A stretch of 64,000 nt of DNA from Panicum virgatum. Taxonomy: Eukaryota > Streptophyta > Magnoliopsida > Poales > Poaceae. This document shows positions 32,066 through 42,209 of this stretch, piece after piece. Both the position numbers and the translations under genes were made by a program. The stretch is taken from positions 12,717,015 through 12,781,014 of the forward strand of contig NC_053146.1 of the NCBI RefSeq assembly GCF_016808335.1, in the 5' to 3' direction. Each line of letters opens with the position of its first letter. Position 1 is the stretch's first letter. The notes under the pieces are model-generated. The model ran no database searches and was not told the DNA's origin. It worked only from the letters and a program-made list of their open reading frames with translations.

Positions 32066-32980
32066 AGGATCTGATGGGGGATTGAACCAAAATTGCCCAT
32101 AAAGATCCTAGCAACAAAACCCCTCAAATAATTTCATAAGTCCGGACCGAAATCACAATGAGGAAAAATTCGTCCAGAAATCGTGGAAAAAAAATGCTCG
32201 AGATGAAACAAAGAGCCACACCTCTCCCTCTGTTAAACCCGAACAAATCTCTCTCATAAAAAGGACCTCCTCCAAAAGAGATAGGAAGTGGCTGCCCACA
32301 ACAACCCTTCCACGCATATATAGGCGTTTGATAATATCCAAAACGCTCTTATGTGAAGCGCACAACCCAAATACCCTTCAGAGGTAAAACCAACCAAGTT
32401 TTTACCGGACCAACGGAAGGACACGACGTCTTCACAATTTTTCTTCGCCTCAATGCAAGCTTTGTGATAGCGCCATGTGCCTCCATCACCGTGATGTGGC
32501 CGCACCTGACGTACCCTGGTATTGAGGGCCAAACCTGTAAATCCGTCTGCGCATGGTTTTGAGGCCCAAACAGGCAAACCTACCACCTCCGATGTTGACG
32601 CGTGTTCGGCCTCCGCCAAGTTTTGACGTCTTTAAGTTTTCCACAAAACCCAACCTATATTATTCCACTAAATCTTGGAATTAAATCTATCATGCATGTG
32701 TGTAAAAATAGAAAAAAACAAATCTTCTTCTCCCTTCTCCATAGATCTAGTAAATAATTTACTTAGGAATGAGGCTAAAACATATAGATCTAGCCCATGT
32801 GATTACATAATCTTGTTCGCCTACTAAAATAGTACAACTACATCCAAAAGTTTGAGGCAAATGGTGCCTCAAATGACAAATACATACCATAGAGATTTAG
32901 ATCTAGCTAGAGGCAAAGAGAGCTCCATTTGAGCCTTAAAATTAACAAAAGAGCTTAGAAATGATATGAAATTAGCATCA
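32066..32980. other. Intergenic DNA, no gene
   Basis: No frame resembles a known protein and no clear repeat is visible. Confidence 0.6.
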
Positions 32981-32997
32981 ACTTACCTCATAGAGAC
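32981..32997. repeat. SINE target site duplication, left copy
   Basis: ACTTACCTCATAGAGAC is repeated exactly at 33121-33137. Confidence 0.93.
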
Positions 32998-33120
32998 GCC
33001 AAGGAGCTCATGGTGCCGTGGCAAAGGCCACGGGTTGGGAGGCTCCCGCCCAGAGTTCGAACCCTGAGTGCGGCACCTTAAAACTTTAGGAGTCTCCCTT
33101 GGGATATATCTTTCAAAAAA
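32998..33120 (+). mobile_element. tRNA-derived SINE
   Basis: A 123-bp insert lies between exact 17-bp direct repeats. It starts with a tRNA-like head (CATGGTGCCGTGGCAAAGGC; the A box is weak). It contains a B box GAGTTCGAACCC at about 33053-33064 and ends in TTTCAAAAAA. The hallmarks are a pol III-like head, an A-rich tail and a long target duplication, as produced by LINE machinery. Confidence 0.85.
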
Positions 33121-33169
33121 ACTTACCTCATAGAGACCTCAACTCGAAGGAAATCAATTTTAGACCTTC

Positions 33170-33480
33170 TCTCCTCTTTTTTTTTCTTTTGGAGGGGAAC
33201 TCCTCCCCCGACCAAGCAATGGTTTGAGAGGAGGAAGGAAGTCTATAACTTTATTGCTCAATTTTAGAGGCGGATGGGGGCCGAACCACCTATAGAAATA
33301 CCATTTGTAAGGGCTGGTCACCTCCCACCCGCCACTACACATGGGTGCCATTTGCAGGGCGAATTGGGCGAGGGTGAACCGCCCTGAAAATACCACTACA
33401 AATGGATTTTTAGAGGCTGTTCTATTGTTACGATAACCCCGCCCATTTGTAGGAACATATGAAATTTTGGTTCGCCCCGG
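33170..33480. mobile_element. Possible CACTA (En/Spm) subterminal remnant
   Basis: Imperfect GC-rich words such as GAGGCGGATGGGGGCCG, GGGCGAATTGGGCG and ACCGCCC, with ACCACTACAAATGG and CCATTTGTAGGAAC, resemble the reiterated subterminal motifs of grass CACTA elements. No CACTA tip or transposase is seen, so this is a weak call. Confidence 0.3.
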
Positions 33481-33859
33481 AAAAAATCGAGGAATTGCTA
33501 TTAGTTGACACTAACACCATCCGCATATTATATAAACTTTATATGATTATTTGGATATGTATATAATACGATATTGAACGATCTATTCCATTTAGTCTCG
33601 AACTCCTTCGATCAGATGGATATACGGACATTATTGTTTTCATCGCTTCTGGATGTTTCGTCCTATCCCTTGCGTCATATCTATCTGTTGCTATCGGTAG
33701 CAACAAACATGCGTCATATAAGGATTTTTTAGATTCTTTTTATTCTTTTGGTTGTCTAGGAAGGCTCCCACTCGCTGCCCAGGTGAGGTTGGGTAGTAAC
33801 GGATCATGCCGCCAGTGGTCTCTTTATAATCCAACTTGATCTTTATATATTCCTATTCT

Positions 33860-34430
33860 ATATCTATATCTATATCTATTACTAAAGCGAGTAAAGTTTC
33901 CACCTAAATTTTTGGTTTGGTCCGTCTTATGCTTTTGACATGTGGATCTTAGTCCATCCCATATACGAGTTGGATTCCGACTAGGATTTGGATTGATTTG
34001 TTCGGACTTCGATTAGTATTTTAATTGGCGGACCAAGAAAACATTGCTTGTTTTAGAAATAGTAGAGACTAGCATAGTGTCCGTGTGTTGCTATGGGTAA
34101 TATATATAATAGATCTACATAATATCACCAACAAAGTAATATCATCAACTTTGTGCTCGTTCACTTTGTGTACTGGCCGTTTTGATCATGTGAGGTATTG
34201 ATTGTCCGGGATCCGAGTGAGATTCTAATTGATGGGTTCCTATTATGATTCTTATTGATTTGTCCGGTTGGAGTGAGGATTCCTGTTAACGAAAGGCAAG
34301 TCCGACTCGCATACAGGATGGACTAAGGTCCACCTGTCAACGACAAAAGATAGACCAAACCAAAAATTTAGGTGGAAACTTTACTCGTTCTAGAAATATC
34401 TTGATAGAGATAGAGATAGAGATAGAGATT
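33860..34430. mobile_element. Long-terminal-inverted-repeat element with microsatellite tips
   Basis: The arm 33860-33975 (TATC repeats, then GAGTAAAGTTTCCACCTAAA, then TTTTTGGTTTGGTC) is inverted at 34305-34428 (GACCAAACCAAAAATTTAGG, then TGGAAACTTTACTC, then GATAGA repeats). The arms are about 115 bp and the total about 570 bp. The centre is AT-rich without ORFs. It fits a non-autonomous foldback or MULE-like element. I could not delimit a target duplication because the tips are simple repeats. Confidence 0.72.
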
Positions 34431-35042
34431 AGAGTTTGTCACATCGGCATGTAAGGAATTAATTGATCCAAACAAAAAAGTGCAGTAAGAAAACCTTTTT
34501 TAGGTTAATAAAGATAATTATTGCCGGGAAAAATATGTATCTGTATCCTCATTTGATTTAAAATCTTTTTATTTCCCCCAAAATATTAAATGTTCAATTG
34601 GACCAATTTTATTTTGGAAGATCCTCGCACATTTGTGTATCCAAATTTGCACGACATAATTAATACCATAGCTCCTATATATGTTGGGAGTTAAGTTATA
34701 AAAATAAAACTATTAAGATATTCAATTTAGGTATTTTGTTAGTTATTTCTGAATCCCAAAGGTGAAGAACTTTACTAAAAAACTTTAAATTAATATTTTA
34801 AAGATGATTTTTTTTTTCAAATCTAAAATGGCTATGATGCTAGATCCGTGTAAAAGTGTCTATTGTTTTATGGCATATACTCAGAATGCTTCTTGATTTT
34901 TGGAAATCGCAGGCAGTACAGGTAAACCAAACAATGTTGAAAAATCAAATATAGCTTTATAGGAAGAACTGTTATTTTAAATCTGCAACAGCTATGATTT
35001 ACATGACACACAACCGACATGTTTCCAATTCACTTCACTAGC
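34431..35042. other. AT-rich intergenic DNA, no gene
   Basis: No coding frame and no clear repeat boundary is visible. Confidence 0.6.
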
Positions 35043-35460
35043 GTTACGAGCTGGGAGACCAATTCACTTTGTGGAAATTTCAAGGCAGCTGAGCATCTCC
35101 TAGTGAATTGGAGCTCTGAGTCATGTAACGCTAGTAGCTCAGCTGAGCATCGCAGTTGCCTTGTAAGTATTATTGTCAGTTGTCAACCGTTACGAGCTGG
35201 GAGACCACTAGCTAGTAGGATAAACCAACAAAGAAAAACAAGTAAAACTCTTCTCCAAGAAACTAGTCAAACTACTTAGCACTTTCACAGCGGCACAGCG
35301 CACTACAGACGCGGCAGTTGAGTGGGCCACAAATTCCATACTCAAGCTTGTCTCAATGCATTTGGATCCACCACGCGCGTACAATCTATAAGGACGCAGA
35401 AGCTCAAACTCACAGCTCCAATTCACTTTGTGGAAATTTCAAGGCAGCTGAGCATTTCCT
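35043..35460. repeat. Duplicated short blocks, including a diverged copy of the ankyrin-gene 5' flank
   Basis: CAATTCACTTTGTGGAAATT, then TCAAGGCAGCTGAGCAT, occurs at about 35061-35098 and again at about 35418-35455. CGTTACGAGCTGGGAGACCA occurs at about 35043 and 35187. At 35218-35300, GGATAAACCAA, CTTCTCCAAGAAACTA and ACTTTCACAG occur in the same order and spacing as in the 5' flank of the ankyrin gene (about 41990-42060). This suggests a third, decayed copy of that promoter module. Confidence 0.65.
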
Positions 35461-35821
35461 TCCAACATGTTTCCTCCTCCCGTCCCTAACGCCGAGTGTC
35501 GTTTGTAATCTTCGTTTTCATAATACTGCATCAACTGTTAGCCGTCCCACAAGTATGAACATGGACAATAATAATACTTATTAGTAGTATGTAATAGGCT
35601 CTCACGGTTGTAAGCTTCATGTGAATAACAAAATTTTTCTACTAGCCAATATGTGAATAACAAAATAAAAGTTAACGATGCTTTTCACTGAAAATTACAC
35701 TACTTTCAGCTCACGGAAAACCTGAAACTTCATTCTCGGTCATTGACATGCAAATGTATCCTGAAAGATGGAAATATATAACGAAATGCATATGACCATT
35801 TGCATGTGCAGATGTAATATC

Positions 35822-36363
35822 CGTTGATGACCAAAATTGGCAGACCGGTCTGACCGGTGCCCATAAGCGGTCTGACCGGTCGAACCTATTTCAGGTCTGG
35901 CAAAACGCCGACCGGTCTAACTGGAATTCGAGTATAACTAGGACTTTTTTATAGATTTAGATCTGTGATAGGATTCCTTGAGGGATAAGTCCACCCCCAC
36001 CCTATAAATATAAAGGGTCACGACCGATTGAGGGTATCCAATCGATCAATCAATACTTTTACCTTTTTATTTTCTCTTGTCCTAGCTTTTCCAATCTACT
36101 ATTTGTTGTTCCTCCTTCGTCTCTACGTCGATTGAGGGCGTTCTAGGTGGCCTGCCGACCCTAGAACAACCCTGCGTGCGCCTGCCCCGACGGGTCTTCC
36201 CGGACTAACATTCGTAGGTTCGTCACCATTCTCGCCGGCGGTGACCGGTCTTACCGCTCGCTGTAACCGGTCTGACCGGTCTACGCAGGAAGCGCTGCAG
36301 TGAGCTCTTCCTCGCGCCGCACGTTCGAGTGCGTCCGTGTGTTGATCCCGAAAGGCGTCAACA
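35822..36363 (+). repeat. 5' LTR of element 4
   Basis: Starts (C/T)GTTGATGACCAAAATTGG and ends AAAGGCGTCAACA. TATA box at 36003-36010. GACCGGTCTGACCGGT-type motifs lie near 35845-35885 and 36243-36282. Confidence 0.93.
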
Positions 36364-36370
36364 TACTTTT

Positions 36371-36386
36371 TGGCGACTCCGCTGGG
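36371..36386 (+). promoter_or_regulatory. Primer-binding site of element 4
   Basis: TGGCGACTCCGCTGGG lies seven bases after the LTR end. It is identical to the site in element 5 (49409). tRNA not assigned. Confidence 0.75.
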
Positions 36387-36406
36387 AATAGAATCAATCG
36401 GCTGTC

Positions 36407-39021
36407 ATGGCCAGTAAAATTCCTAAACCTAGTGATGTTGATGCCGCCAACATCCAGAGGCCGACTGTTCAGTAACTTTCGGCTGATCATCAGAAGGTTC
36501 TTGATGGCATCCGACAGAAGATTAGAGAAGCGAAGGATAAGGAGATCCAGAAGCTGGAGGAAGAAGCCATGAAGCAGTACATCTCGCACTTCTCCACCGA
36601 CCGTCAAGGGAAGGTCACAACGGATGACACCTTCGATGCTTCACAGTTTGAGGTACAATTCGATGAGAACGAACAACCTGCTCTTACTTCAGAAATAGCT
36701 AATGCTTTAGATGATGCTTTTTCTTCTCATGTTAATAATAAGTTGGAATTTATTGGTCAAAATATCTATAATATATTTGATGATCGCTTTAGCCGAATAG
36801 AATCATATCTTGGTATGAAGCCTATCGGTAGTGATAATAATACGTCTACATCTAATACCAATAAGTTAATGAATGATTTGGCCAGTTGCAAAAGTCCAAC
36901 TAATAATGCTTTAGTAATTAATTCGATTAACCAGCGTAACCGAATTAATTATAATTCAACACCTTATGCAAATGTACCACATGGGACATCAAGTTTGTTG
37001 CAGCATTCTACGCCGCCAAACTTTGCTCAGCATTATGGTATACCAAATCGGCCTATGGCCAATGATTTTGGATCTGGTAGCATTAAAGATGAAGTAATTA
37101 AAATCTTTAGACAAACTTTTGGTATAGATCCAAAAGGGAGATGCCGATCATATAAGAGACCATACCCTGAAGAATATGAGCATATTGCATATCCACAGGG
37201 TTTTAAAATTCCTGAATTTGTTAAATTCACTGGTGATGATAGTAGAACTACATTAGAACATATTGGCTAATTTATTATACAATGTGGTGAAGCTAGCACT
37301 AGTGATATTTATAAATTGAGGTTATTTTCTTTATCTCTATCGGGTGCTACATTTACTTGGTTTATTTCATTCCACCCAATTCAGTTAACACATGGGCCGA
37401 TTTAGAGCAGAAATTCCATGATTATTTCTTTAGTGGTGAAACTGAATTAAAATTGTCACATCTTACATCGGTTAAGCAAAAGATACATGAAGGTATTGCT
37501 GAATATATTAGAAGATTTAGAGATATTAGAAACCGATGCTATAGTTTGACAATTTCTGATAGAGACTTGGCTGATCTAGCTTTTGCTAGTTTACTCGATT
37601 TTCATAAAGAAAAGCTAGATGGACAAAAATTTCTAGATGTTAGTCAAGTTCTGCAAAAGGCTCTGGCTAATAAAAGCCAAGCTAAAGAAGCTTTGCAAAA
37701 ATCAAATGGAAAGTCTAATCGTCCTGTTTATGTTCTTGGTTGTGAATCAAATTGTTCGGACGATGAGGACAATAATATTTATGCTGCTGAATTTGCTTGG
37801 CCTTCTAATAATAAATCTTGCACTTGCAGTTCTCTCAAGCCGATTCAGAGAAATTGGCAAGATAATATTAAGTTTACTTTTGATGTATCCAAGAGTGATC
37901 CCATATTTGATGAGTTAAATAAATTAGGATACATCAAATTGTCTCATGCTATTCCGCCGCTTGAGGAATTAAAGCGGAGTGCTTATTGCAAGTGGCACAA
38001 TTTATTCTCTCGTACAACCAATGATTGCAATATGTTTAGAAGGCAAATTCAATCGGCCATTAATGAAGGACGATTGGTTGTTCCACAAATGCAAATTGAT
38101 AACAATCCTTTCCGTGTGCATACTGTTGAATTACAGAATCATAAGATTTTAATTCAGCCAAATCAAGCCGAATCAGCAAAGGGGAAGAATATGGTCATTG
38201 GCGAACCAAGATCTGAACAAAAGAAGAAATCCCTCGAAGCTTCATCAAAAAGTTCAATACTCGGGGAGCAAGATCAGAAGAAGGGCGCCGGGTCTGTACA
38301 GACAGGTCTGGTGACCGGTCTAACCGGTCCATCTGGAGGTTCAGTGCTCGAGGGGCACGAGCAGTGAAAAAAGGATGGGTCTGTGCAGACCGGTCTGACC
38401 AGTCTGGAGACAGGTCTGACCGATCATTCTGAGAGCGCTGGAAAAGATTCTAGAAATGGTAAAAGGAAAAGGCCGAGTTTCAAGCAACTCTTGGCCAAGT
38501 ATGAGGAGAAAGGGGCTACTCAAAAACAGAAGAAGCGACTAGATCAAGCTAAAGGTACAAATCCATCATCAGAACATCGTGAGCAATCGGCTTCTCATGT
38601 GCAACAAGGTAATAATACTTTTGCGCCATATTCATTTGGTGGGCCGGTTACTCCATGGTTCTGGTCATATCCTTACTATTACACACCTATGGATTATAGT
38701 AGAATGTATATGCACCCATACTTTATTCAATATTCTTCTATATATTCAAGTCATGGTGCTTCTCAAAGACCGGTTGTTGCTCGCAATAATCTGGTCAAAA
38801 GCAAACCTAAATGCAGTCAAGATGGTGAGAAGGATGTGAAGCAAGATAATCAATATTTACAGCTGAGGTGGTGTCCCTCAGGCTTGTCTCACACTCAAAA
38901 GAGGAGGCTGCAACGGATGCGCAAGGAGTCCATGGTACAGCAAGCGGAGGTTGTACCAGCAAGGTCGGCGACCATGAAGCAGGTATGGAGGCCTAAGCAA
39001 GTTGTTTCATCATCAACTTGA
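36407..39021 (+). pseudogene. gag: Element 4 gag
   Basis: Opens at ATG 36407 (MASKIPKPSDVDA) and reaches the final TGA at 39021 with three internal stops (36473, 37268, 38365) and one frameshift near 37355. It has N-terminal helices (about 36480-36760), the Gag core (FSLSLSGATFTWF, WADLEQKFHDYFFSG, RRFRDIRNRC) and the knuckle-like CKWHNLFSRTTNDC (about 37987-38030, one His replaced by Arg). A linker encoded by ACCGGTC repeats (38297-38430) follows, then a basic FKQLLAKYEEKGATQKQKK box and the box RWCPSGLSHTQKRRLQ (about 38866) just before the end. The last box sits between gag and protease in elements 3 and 5. Confidence 0.85.
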
Positions 39022-39164
39022 AGAAGAAGCAAGATATGGTCGATAGAATTTATCGTCTTTAGAACAAAAAAATGGCCGATGTATGTTTATCATCGTCCTT
39101 AGACAATTTTGGTCCAGAGGCTTGCTTTTTGGCATGCAAGCATTACAAAAAAACAGGGGACATA

Positions 39165-39708
39165 TGTTGACGACCAAAATTGGCAGACCAGTCTGACCGG
39201 TGCCCACAGGCAGTCTAACCGGTCGAACCTATTTCAGGTCCGGCAAAGCGCCAACCGGTCTAACTGGAATCCTAGTACAACTAAGACTTTTTGTAGATTT
39301 AGATCTATAATAGGATTTCTTGCGGGATAAGTCCACCCCAACCTATAAATATAAAGGGTCACGACCGATTGAAGGTATCAAATCGATTAATCAATACAAC
39401 TTTTATCTTTTTATTTTCTCTTGCCCTAGCTTTTCCAATCTACTACTTGCTGTTTCTCCTTCGTCTCTACATCAATTCAGGGCGTTCTAGGTGGCCTGCC
39501 GACCCTAATACAACCCTGCGTGCGCCTGTCTCGACGGGTCTTCCCGGCCTAACGTTTTGTAGGTTCGTCACCGTTCTCGCCGGTGATGACCGGTCTGACC
39601 GCTCGCTATAACTGGTCTGACCGGTCTACGCAGAAAGCGCTGCATCGAGCTCTTTCTCGCGCCGCACGTTCGAGTGCTTCCGTGTGTTGATCCCGAAAGG
39701 CGTGAACA
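39165..39708 (+). repeat. 3' LTR of element 4
   Basis: Collinear with the 5' LTR with scattered differences, and ends AAAGGCGTGAACA. It is preceded by the purine-rich AAAAAAACAGGGGACATA. Confidence 0.93.
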
Positions 39709-40247
39709 AAATCCTTTCTTTGAATCATACATGCTAACTTGCTTACTACCACTGCGAAAGAGCGAGTGTTTGAAATATTAACAGCGTCCTCCAAATGCCC
39801 GAATAACATAATGCTACATCCGTTTGTCTTTTTAATTAGGTCCAAACTGCTAGGACTTCAAAAAGTAATTAGCTTAATTAGAAAATCGATTTTCCTCATA
39901 ATGTATCATCGATTGCTACAATCATAGGTCATTAAAAGATTTTTGAAATATGAATCTACATTTTACTCCAGGCATCCATGACTAATTTGATTAATATGTC
40001 CACTAACAATGAAAAGAGTGAGTACCATTCCATCATATATTCTCATCCATAACAGTAGTTAGAGCCTTTTGTTTTGGAAATGCCAATTCTGGAACTATCT
40101 TTCTGTACTTCCCTGACAGCATAGGCTAGTTAACGTACTCTTAATAAAAATTCAGCACATGCATGCTATCATGAGACATAAAATAAATGGTTGTCATATT
40201 TATAGTTGTAGCTTATGAAATTAATAACAAACCCTTCTGCATGCCGG
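39709..40247. other. Intergenic DNA, no gene
   Basis: AT-rich sequence without coding potential. It lies between element 4 and the duplicated promoter module. Confidence 0.55.
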
Positions 40248-40832
40248 ATTAGAATTTCTTTTGTGATGATCAAGATATGAGAAATAAAATCTACTGCTAG
40301 TTAGGTGTGATATATCTTTTTGTTTCTACTCCCTCCATTCAGTTATGACTGCTATATTTCCACATGGCACAGTGACCATGCGCACCAAGTATGCTTGTCA
40401 ATCCATTAATCAACGTTAACGATTCTCTCCTTGTTTCTGTAATTCCTTCTTCACGAGACTCCTTGTTTCTAGTGATTATTAATCCCGAGACACGCGTAGC
40501 GGCCAGAGTTACTGCAAAGAGGAAGCCCAATGAACTGCTTCGCGGAAACCCCGAGGCGAAGACTAAATACAGTGATCAAAACTGAATTTCTTTAATTTTG
40601 GAAATATATCTTTTATAGCTTTATGGAGGGAGTACATTTGAATGAGAACAAAGGAACCAGTGTCGTGTGGACAAAGCAAATCAGAAATTTTCATTACGTG
40701 CCAAGAGATCACTTCGCGCCAATTGGATAAACAAATGCAAACTAAAAAAACAAAAAAAACTTGTACACATCTCCAAGAACCTACTTGGAACTTTCACGGG
40801 GTGTGCCGTACAAGCTTGAAGTAGAACATAAA
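40248..40832 (+). repeat. Upstream duplicate of the ankyrin-gene promoter module (copy A)
   Basis: TAGAATTTCTTTTGTGATGA through ATATCTTTTTGTTTCTA (40248-40328), and GAACAAAGGAACCAGTGTC through AAGCTTGAAGTAGAACATAAATA (40645-40832), align in order with 41814-42088, the 5' flank of the ankyrin gene. A Stowaway MITE interrupts copy A. The similarity stops right after the TATA-like ACATAAATA, so the duplicate lacks the gene itself. Confidence 0.85.
40329..40632. mobile_element. Stowaway-like (Tc1/Mariner) MITE
   Basis: 304 bp from CTCCCTCCATTC to ATGGAGGGAG, flanked by TA on both sides (40327-40328, 40633-40634). CTCCCTCC termini with TA duplication define Stowaway. Copy B of the promoter module (about 41893) has the empty site. 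Confidence 0.88.
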
Positions 40833-40980
40833 TATTTTTTTAAATGTAGGCAAGTGTGATCTAGTTTTAATGACCTCAATGCAAGATTACTAAGGTGTAA
40901 TAAAAAGTTTGATTTGAATAATTGGTTTGTGAAATAAATATCTTTTATTTAAATATATTCATTGCGCAATCCGAGATATG

Positions 40981-41797
40981 TTTTTTTTTTCAAAACTGAA
41001 ACTGTGGGGGAGTTCCCCGCATTGCTTTATTAAAAAAAAAGTACAGGTAAGCAGAGTTAGGAAAACTTACAAAGGGGAGGGTAGGGGAGAAAAAACAGCA
41101 ATGAAAAGTACAATGTACTGTCTAGCCATTGAAATATAGATGTTCTGAAATCATCCCTAACTCTATAAAGATGTCGGATGATCTGTTCTTTGACTTCAAG
41201 GTCCAAAGGGTTAAAGCAACATTCTAATTGTATCGTTCAACAGTTCCCACGCAGCTCTAATGAAATTTTCCCTGAAGTAAGGCAACTGTAAGGCATGCTT
41301 CATCCTTCCAATTGTATCGTGCAACAGTCAGATCCTTGCCAGTGAAAACCCATCTTCTGCCAACATGACGTTGCAAAAGAGAGAAATTTTACAATGATTG
41401 AAAAAATAGGAGCCGTCCATCTGATAAAATCCTACGGTGGTGAAGGTAAAAAGTACCTGGTACTTCTAAAATATGAGACCAAGTACCAAAAAGTGGAATC
41501 AAATACTAATTTAATTTTATTTAATTTTTATAAATATTTTCCATAGATCAACGGCTAGAAAATTTTTTAAGGTAAAAGTATCTAAAAATACCCATTAGTA
41601 CTTTACAATCATTGTAAAAAAGCTCTGCAAAAGAACAATCAAAGAATGAATGAAATATGTCTTCTTCCACTTAATCATTCCATAGCACACAAAATTTATC
41701 TGGCTAAACTGTGAAATTGCGATGACTCAACATCACTTAGGTGTTTAGCCGATCAACCAGAATAAGCCAGGCAAAGAACTTTAGTCGAGGAATGCAA
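40981..41797 (-). mobile_element. 5'-truncated L1-type LINE
   Basis: The insert lies between direct repeats GCAATCCGAGATATG (40966-40980 and 41798-41812). Reading the minus strand, it ends in CAGTTTTGAAAAAAAAAA (poly(A) at 40981-40990). The start (41797 downwards) encodes PRLKFFAWLILVDRLNT, the zf-RVT region found at the end of plant LINE reverse transcriptase ORFs, with stops. It is therefore a truncated, dead copy. It separates the two promoter copies and contains a MITE. Confidence 0.88.
41387..41619. mobile_element. MITE nested in the LINE
   Basis: TTTTACAATGATTG at 41387 is inverted at 41606-41619 (CAATCATTGTAAAA). The 233-bp insert is AT-rich with internal partial symmetry (AGTACCTGGTACTT). 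It splits the LINE sequence. The superfamily is not clear, and A/T-rich ends hide the target duplication. Confidence 0.65.
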
Positions 41798-41813
41798 GCA
41801 ATCCGAGATATGT

Positions 41814-42095
41814 TAGAATTTCTTTTGTGGTGATCAAGATATGAGAAATAAAATCTACTCCTGCTTGTTAGGTGTGTTATATCTTTGTTTCTATTTTTGA
41901 ATCAGAACATAGGAACCAGTATCATGTGGACAAAGTAAAACTCAAACTTTCATTACGTGCCGAGAGACCACTTCGCGCCAATTGGATAAACCAAACGCAA
42001 ACAAGAAAAAAAACTGTACACATCTTCTCCAAGAAACTACTCGGAACTTTCACAGGGTGTGCTGACAAGCTTGAAGTAGTACATAAATAACGCCA
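41814..42095 (+). promoter_or_regulatory. Ankyrin-gene proximal promoter (copy B), TATA-like box
   Basis: This is the 5' flank of the ankyrin gene and the duplicate of 40248-40832 without the MITE. A TATA-like ACATAAATAA (42081-42090) lies about 120 bases before the start codon. The conservation of TTCATTACGTGCC(A/G)AGAGA and CACTTCGCGCCAATTGGATA between copies A and B is notable, since both survive amid insertions. Confidence 0.6.
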
Positions 42096-42209
42096 TCATG
42101 TCGGAGCTCGACACACAAACACCCCTCCCCCGATACGTTCAGCTTCCAAACACAAAACTTGCAGCAGCTAGCCGTGAAGGTTTACAAGTTGCGGTGAAGT
42201 TGGGTTGTG

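Larger units (their letters stand above)
35822..39708 (+). mobile_element. Element 4: gag-only Tat-clade LTR element
   Basis: LTRs at 35822-36363 and 39165-39708 (about 543 bp each) flank a primer-binding site, a gag region and a short purine tract. The internal region is only 2.8 kb. No protease, RT or integrase motif is present. Flanks ATATC (35817-35821) and AAATC (39709-39713) look like a target duplication with one change. It shares LTR ends, primer-binding site and Gag architecture with element 5, which encodes a full pol. Element 4 may therefore be a non-autonomous relative. Confidence 0.87.

Noticed and set aside
32998..33075. A tRNA gene
   Set aside because: Only the B box is good and no cloverleaf can be formed. 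The long target duplication and A tail show a SINE.
33170..33480. Full CACTA element
   Set aside because: Only subterminal-like words are visible. There are no CACTA tips, 3-bp duplication or transposase.
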